The notes below the pieces were generated by a model, which was not told the DNA's origin, ran no database searches, and was given only the letters and a program-made list of their open reading frames with translations. Made by a program: the position numbers and the translations under genes. From NCBI RefSeq assembly GCF_002014765.1, contig NZ_MUYT01000002.1, positions 1-64,000 on the forward strand: a stretch of 64,000 bases of DNA, in the 5' to 3' direction. Shown here one piece after another: positions 7,801 to 15,720 of the stretch; within the stretch, counting starts at the first letter, position 1, and every line of letters starts with the position of its first letter. This DNA comes from Lwoffella lincolnii (GTDB taxonomy: Bacteria; Pseudomonadota; Gammaproteobacteria; Pseudomonadales; Moraxellaceae).

Positions 7801-9291
7801 TCAAATCCCATTTAAAAAACTCATAAAATCAACTTTCTCACGTTTGCTAAGTTGTTGAAATTTATCATGAGCGGATTGGGCCTCACCACCATGCCATCTA
7901 ATGGCTTCTTCTAAGGTTCTGGCTCGTCCATCATGCAAAAACCTTGCGTCTGGATTTTTTGCCACGATGCCAATGCCCCATAACGGTGGTGTCCGCCATT
8001 CATAGCTTTGGGCATTGATTTCTTTAACACCATCATCTAAACCTACTCCCATATCATGTAACAACAAATCGGTATAAGGATAAATCACTTGGTTAGACAA
8101 TTCACCAAACTTGGGGCTTGTGCCTGTGGTGAAAGTTGGATTATGACACGCACCACAGCCAACGGCATCAAACAAATCTGCTCCTCTATCAAAGGCAGAT
8201 TGGTTACTAATGCGTCTGGCGGGGACGGATAAAGCCGTCATAAAATCAACCACTGCGGTTAAGGCACTGTCTGACACTTCTGGCATGCCTCCTAGTGGCA
8301 AACTTAGGCAAAGTGGTTGATTGTTGGTACAGCTTGATTCTATGTGAACTGGCGTTGTTAAGCCCATGTCTTGAGACATGGCGGTGGCATTTTGGGTGCG
8401 AAGTGATGAGTTAATGGCTTTCCAACCAAATTTACCAATGCGTTTTTGGTTTTCTTCATACACCCAATGCACACGCCCAGAGATGCCATCATGGTTACTG
8501 TCATGTTCATCAGCAAGGGCTTCAATCGCACTTTGTGGCACTAAATCAAGCAATCCCACACCCAATAATTGGGGTGCGATTCTGGCACCCAAACGATATT
8601 TGCCAAGACTTTGATTGCTGTCAGCTGGGGTAAAGTTAAATTGCCAAAAGTTCCTACCTTGAGCATCAGTTTGATTGCTCACTTTGACACTACCTTCCGC
8701 CAATAGTCCAATATTATTTGGGATTACATTTGGCTGAAGTTGTCCACCCCATATTGGGTGCTGTTCACCCATGTTATCACCGATACGAAACAGCACGCCA
8801 TCGGTTGTCGTTCCATCATCATGGTATGGAACAACACGCCCAAATTGAGCATGACAACTGGTACAAGACACCGCATTGTACAAAGGTCCTACCCCATCAA
8901 ATAATGCTCGCCCCTGCCCAGTGGGTTGCCAGTTGGTAATGAATAACTCTCGCCCTTGTGACACACCAGAAAGTTGACTGATGTCTAAGTTTGGGATTAG
9001 GGTTAAAAAAGGGGGGTTTTCATCATATGCCACTGTTGCATTGCCACCACTTTCCAACCATACCCTTGGTTTATTGGTGGGTGTTGTGGGATTAGGGTTG
9101 GTCGGTGTTACTGGGCTTTGTATGGCGTTATTATTTGCCGCTTTGTTATTTGTCGCCTTGTTATTTGTTGCTTTGTTATTTGCCAAAACATCATCACCAC
9201 TTGATGAGTGAGAGCCACAAGCGGTCATACTCATCACAATCAACACAGATAAGGTTAAAAAATGATGGTTGGCTAAAAATTGATTATTCAT
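7801..9291 (-). CDS. Di-heme cytochrome c lipoprotein, DHOR/DUF1111 family
   Basis: This 496-aa protein has a lipobox ending at C25 (MTACGS) followed by a low-complexity linker containing three imperfect NNKAT repeats and a Pro/Thr/Asn run (residues 38-75). The catalytic region matches the di-heme oxidoreductase (putative peroxidase, DUF1111) family. Two heme c sites are CTSCH (143-147) and CGACH (379-383), with the conserved segments LFDGVGPLYN, WRTPPLWGIG and FLHDGRARTLEEAIRWHGGEA near the C-terminus. It should sit on the periplasmic face of a membrane and handle electron transfer. Members often occur in Fur-regulated clusters with imelysin-type lipoproteins in pseudomonads. Here the upstream partner, 134 bases away on the same strand, is an RCC1 protein. 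The substrate is unknown. Confidence 0.87.
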   Translation of the reverse strand: MNNQFLANHHFLTLSVLIVMSMTACGSHSSSGDDVLANNKATNNKATNNKAANNNAIQSPVTPTNPNPTTPTNKPRVWLESGGNATVAYDENPPFLTLIPNLDISQLSGVSQGRELFITNWQPTGQGRALFDGVGPLYNAVSCTSCHAQFGRVVPYHDDGTTTDGVLFRIGDNMGEQHPIWGGQLQPNVIPNNIGLLAEGSVKVSNQTDAQGRNFWQFNFTPADSNQSLGKYRLGARIAPQLLGVGLLDLVPQSAIEALADEHDSNHDGISGRVHWVYEENQKRIGKFGWKAINSSLRTQNATAMSQDMGLTTPVHIESSCTNNQPLCLSLPLGGMPEVSDSALTAVVDFMTALSVPARRISNQSAFDRGADLFDAVGCGACHNPTFTTGTSPKFGELSNQVIYPYTDLLLHDMGVGLDDGVKEINAQSYEWRTPPLWGIGIVAKNPDARFLHDGRARTLEEAIRWHGGEAQSAHDKFQQLSKREKVDFMSFLNGI

Positions 9292-9425
9292 GATGTTTTT
9301 TTAGATACATTGATAAATATCTGTCTTGTTCATAAGTTTGGCTGATTTGATTCACCCTAATGGGCAAACGTGTTATGGGCAAGGCAGCACACTTTTTATC
9401 AGCATGCTTTTTATCAGCATACTTC

Positions 9426-11297
9426 TTATTGTATAGCAACCACAATGGGGGTATTATACATCCAAATATTGGTGATGTTCTCGCCACCAAGAGACCCTTC
9501 AAAACTCCAGCCCCAGCTAAAAATACCACCATGATTATTACGTTTGGCAATTTGATGCAATGCTCCCACCGCCATGTCATTGACATCGGTTAGATTGGGT
9601 AATTTGTCTGTTGGTATACTTAGCTCAACATACTCTGTTTTGCCTTCAGCATTCGTCTCGCCAAATATCCCCCAAGGATAGATTTTACGATTATTGAGCA
9701 TGGCATAACTGGTTGTGCCATTGGCATATATGTGCTTGACTGTTTGCGTTGTTGACCACGGTAACAAGGTTGGTTTATCAATGACTTCTTCCCAAGCATC
9801 ACCCGTACCAACCTTATCATCGCCTTTATAGCCCACTTGGCTACTAAAATTTAGTCCCCAGCCATAAACATGCCCTTTATCCGTGAGCGCAAGCACATGG
9901 TCACGACCAACCGCCAATTCAGTAACATTTGGCTTGTTGGGCAATAAAACCATACTAGGTATGAAATCATGTTTTATACAGTTGGGTGTTAATGTGATGT
10001 CATATTCATCACAAACAAGCCCTTTGCCTAAATTGCCATATTCATTTGACCCCCAAGCCCAAACTTGCCCTTTGTTATCAAGGGCATAAGACGCATCTGA
10101 GCTGGCAATCACTTGGATAATTTTCCCCATATTGGCATTGGCAGAAAAATTTACTTTGACAGGCACATTGCTGTTTTTTATCGTGGCTGTGTCTTGTCCT
10201 AATTGCCCTTGACTGTTATTACCAAATGCCCAAACATCACCTGTTTTTGTGAGTGCCAGTTTATGAGCATAACCACTGCTGATGGCAATCACATCTGACA
10301 AGCCTTCAACCAATCCAATGTCTAAACGGCAATTATTTTTTTGTTTGCCACAACTGTCTTTTGCACCATTTCCTCGACCTAATTCACCGTTTGTATCGCT
10401 TCCCCATGTATATACCTTACCTTCTTTGGTTAATAAAGCCGAATGGTTTTGATTGAATGAAATTGACACAATATTGGCAGGTGCTTTATCAATCAGCACA
10501 GGCATGGTTGGGTGATTGTTATTTTTCAGTGTCGTCACCTCCCCCATACCCACTTGCCCAAAATTATTACGTCCCCACGCATATAGCTTACCATTGACCA
10601 ATGCCCCTGTGTGCGAATTGGCCGCCGTCAAAGTATTGCCAAAATAAACATGTTGTGTTGAGACGCTGACATTGCCAACTTTGTCTTTGGCAGACAGTTG
10701 TATCGTATTATCACCAGCTTCTAAAGCCAAAGATAACTTAAAATCACCCGAACTGTTGATATCAATATCCTGTACAGACTGGCCATTCACATCAACAGTC
10801 AGCAACACAGCAGATAACGCATTATCCGTTACTTTGCCAGACAAAATAATGTCGCTGGTGCGACTGACAGCCTCTTTTAAGTCATTTGCCAAATCAATTT
10901 TTGGAGCAATATTATCCAGTACGATTAAGATTTTTTGTTCAGTTTTATTGCCAGCTTCATCAATCGCCGTGATGACATATTCATTCTCACCTTGCTTTAG
11001 ATTGACTTCTGATAAAAAATCACCATTTTTATCAATATCCAAGCGTTGACTGATGTTGTTTTGTTTGTTGCTTATTATCACTGACAACCCTGTTTTGATG
11101 TTATCTGAGACATTGCCTTGAATTGTTATTTTGGGTTGCTTTGTCACTGAATTTGGCTCATTACTGATGAACAGCACAGGGCTTATTGTGTCCCTAACAA
11201 GCTGAGCTAACCCATCATTGCTATCACCACAAGCGGTCAATACACCCACAGATAAACCAACACAAGCCAAACCTAACTTTTTATATGCAGGTAACAT
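9426..11297 (-). CDS. RCC1-repeat lipoprotein with two Ig-like domains
   Basis: The start at 11297 is chosen because GGAG lies 6 bases upstream and it gives a clean lipoprotein signal (MLPAYKK, hydrophobic core, LTAC with C23); a longer frame starts at 11345 without these. Two Ig-like domains follow, about residues 45-125 (ending AIDEAGNKTEQK) and 130-215 (ending AKDKVGNVSVS). Then come about seven RCC1-type units, recognisable by WG/FG signatures: LYAWGRNNFGQVG, VYTWGSDTNGELG, VWAFGNNSQGQLG, VWAWGSNEYGNLG, VYGWGLNFSSQVG, IYPWGIFGE and IFSWGWSFEGSLGG. Seven units would close a beta-propeller. It is probably an outer-membrane-anchored surface or periplasmic binding protein; the ligand is unknown. 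It appears co-oriented and perhaps co-transcribed with the di-heme cytochrome, and a Fur-box-like sequence lies about 105 bases upstream. Confidence 0.85.
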   Translation of the reverse strand: MLPAYKKLGLACVGLSVGVLTACGDSNDGLAQLVRDTISPVLFISNEPNSVTKQPKITIQGNVSDNIKTGLSVIISNKQNNISQRLDIDKNGDFLSEVNLKQGENEYVITAIDEAGNKTEQKILIVLDNIAPKIDLANDLKEAVSRTSDIILSGKVTDNALSAVLLTVDVNGQSVQDIDINSSGDFKLSLALEAGDNTIQLSAKDKVGNVSVSTQHVYFGNTLTAANSHTGALVNGKLYAWGRNNFGQVGMGEVTTLKNNNHPTMPVLIDKAPANIVSISFNQNHSALLTKEGKVYTWGSDTNGELGRGNGAKDSCGKQKNNCRLDIGLVEGLSDVIAISSGYAHKLALTKTGDVWAFGNNSQGQLGQDTATIKNSNVPVKVNFSANANMGKIIQVIASSDASYALDNKGQVWAWGSNEYGNLGKGLVCDEYDITLTPNCIKHDFIPSMVLLPNKPNVTELAVGRDHVLALTDKGHVYGWGLNFSSQVGYKGDDKVGTGDAWEEVIDKPTLLPWSTTQTVKHIYANGTTSYAMLNNRKIYPWGIFGETNAEGKTEYVELSIPTDKLPNLTDVNDMAVGALHQIAKRNNHGGIFSWGWSFEGSLGGENITNIWMYNTPIVVAIQ

Positions 11298-11396
11298 GCC
11301 ATACTCCAAAAGATTTAGTGGCATTGTCATATATAACATTGTCATATGGTCATGTTGTCATCACCAATCAGACAGAATTAAAAAATAATGACAATA

Positions 11397-11432
11397 ATAA
11401 CGATAACAATTATCATTAAAGATAATAATTAT
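11397..11432. promoter_or_regulatory. Fur-box-like sequence upstream of the RCC1 gene
   Basis: The segment contains GATAACAATTATCATTAAA at 11402-11420, which matches the 19-bp Fur consensus at 14 positions. It is flanked by further GATAAT-like hexamers on both sides (AATAATAAC before, AAAGATAATAATTAT after). It lies about 105 bases upstream of the RCC1 lipoprotein start and about 165 bases upstream of dapB on the other strand. The position favours control of the RCC1 and di-heme genes by iron through Fur. The match is by eye. Confidence 0.6.
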
Positions 11433-11504
11433 ATACCAAATCATTCAAAACTTGCATCTTTATTTTCCAAAATATTTTTAAAACAAAAACCACAAGATTT
11501 TTAT

Positions 11505-11532
11505 TTGCGACTTGATGTAATACCTTTATACT
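11505..11532 (+). promoter_or_regulatory. Candidate sigma-70 promoter of dapB
   Basis: TTGCGA (11505-11510), a 16-base spacer and TATACT (11527-11532) lie about 55 bases before the dapB ATG. Moderate match; no other promoter is visible closer to the gene. Confidence 0.4.
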
Positions 11533-11587
11533 GGCAACATTGATTATTAAACTCACCTTCTGAACTCACCGCATTGTTGGATATATC

Positions 11588-12454
11588 ATGACCACTTCTG
11601 CCACTCAAAACATTAATCAGACCCAACCTAAGACACTCAATATCGGCATTGCTGGGGCGGGTGGACGCATGGGACGCATGTTGATACAAGCCATCAGTCA
11701 AAACCCTGCCACCACACTGGTTGCCACCATTGAAAGAGCGGGGTCATCGCTGTTGGGGGTAGATGCAGGTGAGCTGGTCGGTATGGAACGGCTTAATGTG
11801 GCATTAACCGATGACTTAGACACTGCCATTGCTGACACAGGCATGGACGTGTTGATAGACTTTAGCTCACCTGATGCCACTGTGGCTCACGTTGCCATTT
11901 GCCAGACCGCTCAGGTTGCCATGGTGATTGGCACAACTGGGCTAAATGACCAGCAAAATGCCCAACTACAAACAGCAAGCCAAGACATTGCCATCGTGTA
12001 TGCAGGCAACTATTCCACTGGCATCAATGTAACACTCAAACTCATTGAAATGGCGGTAAAAGCCTTTGGCGACACCGCTGACATTGAAATCATCGAAGCC
12101 CATCATAAGCATAAAGTTGATGCCCCTTCTGGTACTGCCTTTATGATGGCACAAACGGCCGCCCAAGCTCGTGGTCAAGCGTTAAATGACGTGGTCATCT
12201 ATGGTCGCCAAGGGCAAACAGGAGCAAGAGCAACAAACAGCATTGGCATTCATGCCATTCGTGGCGGTGAAATTATCGGCGACCATGGCATCATGCTGAT
12301 AACAGATGGCGAAATGGTTGAAATCAAGCATCACGCCCGTGAGCGAATGACTTTTGCCACAGGGGCAGTACGAGCGGCCATTTGGGTGGCTCAGCGTCAA
12401 AAGTCATCAACAGGCTTATATGACATGCAAGACGTGCTGGGATTAACGTCTTAA
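11588..12454 (+). CDS. dapB: 4-hydroxy-tetrahydrodipicolinate reductase
   Basis: DapB reduces the dapA product to tetrahydrodipicolinate using NAD(P)H in the lysine/diaminopimelate pathway. The nucleotide-binding motif GIAGAGGRMGRM is at residues 20-31. The catalytic segment EAHHKHKVDAPSGTA is near residue 180, with the His-His pair and the Lys that act in catalysis. GTTGL and a closing RAAIWVA region are also typical. 288 aa against about 273 in E. coli; the excess is a polar N-terminus of about 15 residues. Only a weak ribosome binding site is visible. It stands alone and is not next to dnaJ or carAB as in some relatives. Confidence 0.94.
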   Translation: MTTSATQNINQTQPKTLNIGIAGAGGRMGRMLIQAISQNPATTLVATIERAGSSLLGVDAGELVGMERLNVALTDDLDTAIADTGMDVLIDFSSPDATVAHVAICQTAQVAMVIGTTGLNDQQNAQLQTASQDIAIVYAGNYSTGINVTLKLIEMAVKAFGDTADIEIIEAHHKHKVDAPSGTAFMMAQTAAQARGQALNDVVIYGRQGQTGARATNSIGIHAIRGGEIIGDHGIMLITDGEMVEIKHHARERMTFATGAVRAAIWVAQRQKSSTGLYDMQDVLGLTS

Positions 12455-12527
12455 TCGTTTCAAACATCATCATTTAAGATAAGAACAACATTTAAGATAA
12501 GAATAACCAAAATACCTAAGGACACAC

Positions 12528-12950
12528 ATGCCGCTACAAGCCATTGCCATTCAACGCTTTGATGCCCCATTGATGCGACAAATCACCCACCCAGACGAAC
12601 TAAAAATTCGCATCGAAGCTTTGTATCAACCCACCCATCACTTCACCGACAACCAAGAAATGACGGCGGTCTTTGAACGAGCATTTGCTCAAGGCGGTCT
12701 GATGTATGTGGGCATGTTTAATGACAAGCCGATATGTGTGTTAGGCTGTTTCGATGATGGCATTGCTGATACCAAACGGTTACAATATTTAGCCGTGCAT
12801 CCACAAAACCACAATCGTGGCATCGAAGCCAAATTTGCCAAACTTATTTATGATGCCGAGAGCAAAAAAGGCGTTCGACGCTTTGAACCAGTTGATATTA
12901 AATTGCACCAAATCATGCAATATTATGAATTACTGTCAGTAAAGGAGTAA
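12528..12950 (+). CDS. GNAT-fold protein, possibly PanZ-like
   Basis: This 140-aa protein follows dapB by 73 bases, with a good ribosome binding site (TAAGGA) 5 bases upstream. The segment LQYLAVHPQNHNRGIEAKFAK at about residues 85-105 looks like beta-4 plus the acetyl-CoA pyrophosphate loop of GNAT acetyltransferases, although the usual R/Q-x-x-G-x-G/A is degenerate (HNRGIEA). Size and the start MPLQAI resemble acetyl-CoA-sensing PanZ-type proteins of the Moraxellaceae, which regulate pantothenate synthesis without catalysing acetylation. I recognise the fold better than the function. Confidence 0.6.
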   Translation: MPLQAIAIQRFDAPLMRQITHPDELKIRIEALYQPTHHFTDNQEMTAVFERAFAQGGLMYVGMFNDKPICVLGCFDDGIADTKRLQYLAVHPQNHNRGIEAKFAKLIYDAESKKGVRRFEPVDIKLHQIMQYYELLSVKE

Positions 12951-13096
12951 AAACCACTTGACAGCATCAGACAAATTTAGTTTAATACGCATCGCAACGA
13001 AGCACATCGCATCATCAAGCAATATAAAACAATGCGACATCACTTACGTTACTTAAATCGCCAAACATCTGAGAACAAATGTCAGATAACAGATTT

Positions 13097-13172
13097 GGCT
13101 CGATAGCTCAGTCGGTAGAGCAAAGGACTGAAAATCCTTGTGTCGGCAGTTCGATCCTGCCTCGAGCCACCA
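13097..13172 (+). tRNA. tRNA-Phe (GAA)
   Basis: 76-nt cloverleaf: acceptor stem GGCTCGA (13097-13103) pairs with TCGAGCC (13162-13168), discriminator A, CCA encoded at 13170-13172. Anticodon stem AAGGA/TCCTT encloses loop CTGAAAA with anticodon GAA. D arm (GCTCAGTCGGTAGAGC) and T arm (GGCAG TTCGATC CTGCC) are standard. A strong terminator follows 11 bases later. Confidence 0.97.
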
Positions 13173-13182
13173 TTATCCATAA

Positions 13183-13210
13183 ACCCCAAATTATAAATTT
13201 GGGGTTTTTT
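13183..13210 (+). terminator. Rho-independent terminator after tRNA-Phe
   Basis: ACCCCAAATT (from 13183) pairs with AATTTGGGGT (to 13205), followed by a run of six T. It ends the tRNA-Phe transcript and lies just before the 3' end of convergent telA. Confidence 0.9.
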
Positions 13211-13258
13211 GTGTGCCTTTTTATGCCTTTTTATGTCTGACTTTTTTAGCCAATGCTG

Positions 13259-14494
13259 TTAAATTTTCACTTCTCCCAAACGTTTGGGTTCAGAATTAAT
13301 GTCTCGAGACACTTCCACAATGGTGGTTTGATTCACTCGGTCAAGATATTTATTGGCCTTATCTATTTCATTACTTAGCACATTGACCGTCTCTTTCATA
13401 TTATCAAGAGCAACAAGCTTGTACTCACTGATGATGTCCATAGTCTCGTAGATGTTATTAAAGGCATTTTGTAACTTTTCAATCTCAATGGTATTGTCAG
13501 TGGCTTGTTGATGCACTTCGGTTGTTTGTTGTTTTAGCAATATTGAGGTTGATTCAATGATACTGCTGGTGGTTTTGTTTAAGGCACTGATTTGGTCAAG
13601 CACCAGTTTTTGTGTGCTTAATGCTTGCGATACCATCACCGCTGTACGCAACGCTGAGATGGTGGTGGTGGTGGCTCTGTCCACCCCTTTAATCAGCTCA
13701 AGGTTGTTTTTACGTATCATGTCCAACGCCAAATAACCTTGAATATTCACCGCCAATTGGGTCAAAAAGTCTTGGTTCTTTTGACGCACATAAAACAGCA
13801 TCTCTTCTTTAACGATGCGTGCTTTTTCTGGGTCAGTCGCTTCTAGCTCAATAATTTTACTCTCCAGCTTGGCATCAATTTGCTGACCAACATAAATATA
13901 TTGACGCAATGACTGCATTAACGCCCATAGATTGACTTTTTCTTGCTCAATCACCGCATTATCTTTGATGAGTTCATCTTTGCCATTATATAGGCTCTCG
14001 ATGATTGCATTAATGTGCTTTTGCGACGACTCGTATTGGCGAAAATAATCTTGAACTTTATTACCAAAGGGTAAAATCCCAAATAACTTACGAGAGCTTG
14101 GCATTAGATTTTGTTTGCTTGGCTCTAAATCTTCGACAATGGCACGCAATTCGGTCAAAGATTTGGCAATCGGTGATTGGTCAAATAAAGACGCATTCAT
14201 GCTTTTGGCAGATTTGTCTAACATGCGATTAGACATCTGACTGGATGCTCGGATTTCAGCTGTGCCTAACTGGTGAATGGATTGTACTTTCTCATCAAAC
14301 GCTGGGGTATTCACAGGGCTGGCAAGCACACTGGCAACAAAGTCATTAATCTTAGCATCGAGTTCAGGAATTTTGCTTTCATCTAATTTAACCATTTGGT
14401 TGGCGTCATCTTGTTCCACAGGGGCAACAGATTGGGGCGGCTCAAGGGTAATGGTGGGTTTGACATCGGTGGCTGGGGGGGTAAGTTCTTGCAT
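13259..14494 (-). CDS. TelA/KlaA-family toxic anion resistance protein
   Basis: This 411-aa, largely alpha-helical soluble protein belongs to the TelA (tellurite/toxic anion resistance) family. Recognisable segments are SRKLFGILPFGNKVQDYFRQY, the long helices around NLWALMQSLRQYIYVGQQID, and TTTTISALRTAVMVSQALSTQK. The N-terminal 60 residues are Pro/Asp/Glu-rich and probably disordered. Family members occur with tellurite or stress genes or alone; the mechanism is unresolved. Here it is a single gene between tRNA-Phe and the infC region. AAGGA lies 8 bases before the ATG. Confidence 0.85.
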   Translation of the reverse strand: MQELTPPATDVKPTITLEPPQSVAPVEQDDANQMVKLDESKIPELDAKINDFVASVLASPVNTPAFDEKVQSIHQLGTAEIRASSQMSNRMLDKSAKSMNASLFDQSPIAKSLTELRAIVEDLEPSKQNLMPSSRKLFGILPFGNKVQDYFRQYESSQKHINAIIESLYNGKDELIKDNAVIEQEKVNLWALMQSLRQYIYVGQQIDAKLESKIIELEATDPEKARIVKEEMLFYVRQKNQDFLTQLAVNIQGYLALDMIRKNNLELIKGVDRATTTTISALRTAVMVSQALSTQKLVLDQISALNKTTSSIIESTSILLKQQTTEVHQQATDNTIEIEKLQNAFNNIYETMDIISEYKLVALDNMKETVNVLSNEIDKANKYLDRVNQTTIVEVSRDINSEPKRLGEVKI

Positions 14495-14627
14495 GGAGAC
14501 ATTCCTTATGACAGTTTACCTTATGACATGATGATTAATGACATTGTGAACCAAAGTCATTCCGTAAGCAAAGTAATTCAATAACCGAACAAAACCAAAT
14601 ACCAAATTAACCGCCAATTGGCATACA

Positions 14628-14677
14628 TAAAAAAACGTTAATCTGAATCATCAAAGCATGATGGTTTAGATTAACGT
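14628..14677 (-). terminator. Strong terminator for leftward transcription from the infC side
   Basis: An 18-bp stem with two G-T pairs (14635-14652 with 14660-14677, loop AAAGCAT) is followed on the minus strand by seven T. It lies upstream of telA and far downstream of infC, so it probably ends the infC transcript after it passes through the decayed IS. Confidence 0.8.
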
Positions 14678-14687
14678 GGCAACGGCA

Positions 14688-14806
14688 TATGATGACCATC
14701 TATATGGTCATCAGTGATATACGGTGTCAGTATGTCTGATTGCATATGACCATATGTACTCACATCAAATTGTGAGTGAGTACCATATATTAAGGTATAT
14801 GTTGAC
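14688..14806. repeat. Cluster of small inverted repeats
   Basis: GATGACCAT/ATGGTCATC (14691-14712, loop CTAT) is followed by CATATGACCATATG and ACTCACA/TGTGAGT with a 6-base loop, in 120 bases between the terminator and the IS relic. The repeated ATATGGTCAT/ATGACCATAT theme suggests either decayed IS end sequence or a structured leader. No gene is visible. Confidence 0.4.
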
Positions 14807-14807
14807 A

Positions 14808-15126
14808 TACTCCCACCACCAAACCTAGCGGTAGGCGTGAGAATTCTTGCGACCCATAGCAACCCCTACTTAGATTGAGTTGCTACCTTTCGTCATGCCA
14901 CCATCGCTGAATAGTATCGGCATGAGGGAACTCTTTACACAGTAGCAAGTCCTGCCACATCAGCTAATGCTTGCTTTTTATGGTTCTTTACCATATTTTT
15001 TACACCTAAATCTTCAAGTGCATGACTGGTAGCTTGGTTTTCGCAAATCAGTTTATGGGTGACTTTATGGTGTCAGTCTAAGCGCTGGTTGCGTACTTTT
15101 TCATGAATATAAGCAACGGCTAACTT
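14808..15126 (-). mobile_element. Decayed tnpB-type IS (right end plus internal fragments)
   Basis: This stretch aligns by eye with IS copy C (51615-52185). It has the same right end (ACTCCCACCACCAAACC, GGTAGGCGTGAGAAT, TTAGATTGAGTTG, GGGAACTCTTTA), then about 25 bases of tnpB 3' coding sequence (ACATCAGCTAATGCTTG). A deletion of about 240 bases follows, then a tnpB internal part (CACCTAAATCTTCAAGTGCATGACTGG to GCAACGGCTAAC). It breaks off directly at the infC stop codon. No usable reading frame remains. The right-end stems differ from copy C by paired substitutions, so the RNA structure was maintained before decay. Confidence 0.85.
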
Positions 15127-15127
15127 T

Positions 15128-15652
15128 TTAAGATTTTTTCTTCATTGGTCCTAACAACATTCCCATCTGTCGCCCTTCCATTTTGGGTGGTTGCTCAACG
15201 TTGGCATATTCGGCGGTATCTTCGATGATACGCTCAAGCTGTTGTAAGCCAATTTGTTGGTGGGCCATCTCACGGCCACGAAAGCGAATGGTAACTTTAA
15301 CTTTGTCTTGGTCTTCTAAGAAGCTGATAATTTTACGCAATTTAACTTGGTAGTCTGCTTCTTCTGTGCCTGGACGCAGTTTCATCTCTTTGAGCTGGGT
15401 CTGCTTTTGGTTTTTTTTGGCTTCTTTTGCCTTCTGTTTTTGGTCGTACAAATACTTTTTATAGTCCATGATTTTGCAAACAGGTGGCTTGGCATCTGGA
15501 ACAATTTCAACCAAATCCAGTTCAGCATCACGAGAAGCTTGTAATGCTGATTTAATATCGACAATACCAACCTGCTCGCCGTCTTCTTTGACCAAACGGA
15601 CTTCTTTGGCACGGATATCTTCATTGATGTTTAAACGGTTTGACGGTTTAAT
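15128..15652 (-). CDS. infC: Translation initiation factor IF-3, AUU start
   Basis: IF-3 binds the 30S subunit, prevents premature 50S joining and proofreads the initiator tRNA. The conserved core is complete: GIVDIKSALQASRDAELDLVEI, PPVCKIMDYKKYLY, FRGREMAHQQIG and GRQMGMLLGPMKKKS at the end. The first ATG (15595) would delete the conserved N-terminal segment. Reading upstream in frame gives SNRLNINEDIRAKEVRLVKEDG, starting at ATT (15650-15652), with GGAG 8 bases before it and an in-frame stop further upstream with no ATG between. So translation starts at AUU, as in E. coli infC, where it allows IF-3 autoregulation. 174 aa. It is preceded by an ABC-type gene rather than thrS, and rpmI-rplT do not follow; a dead IS does. 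Confidence 0.93.
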   Translation of the reverse strand: MKPSNRLNINEDIRAKEVRLVKEDGEQVGIVDIKSALQASRDAELDLVEIVPDAKPPVCKIMDYKKYLYDQKQKAKEAKKNQKQTQLKEMKLRPGTEEADYQVKLRKIISFLEDQDKVKVTIRFRGREMAHQQIGLQQLERIIEDTAEYANVEQPPKMEGRQMGMLLGPMKKKS

Positions 15653-15720
15653 GGTAAATACTCCAAATAAAAATATGGATTTATATTTTACTTAAAAATG
15701 ACAGGGATTTCAAGGGGTTT

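Noticed and set aside
8981..9211. Repetitive hydrophobic frame (LLFVALLFVALLF) opposite the cytochrome linker
   Set aside because: It is the antisense reading of the NNKAT repeats in the di-heme lipoprotein.
14671..14862. 63-codon frame over the palindrome cluster and IS end
   Set aside because: Lies across inverted repeats and the IS relic; no coding character.
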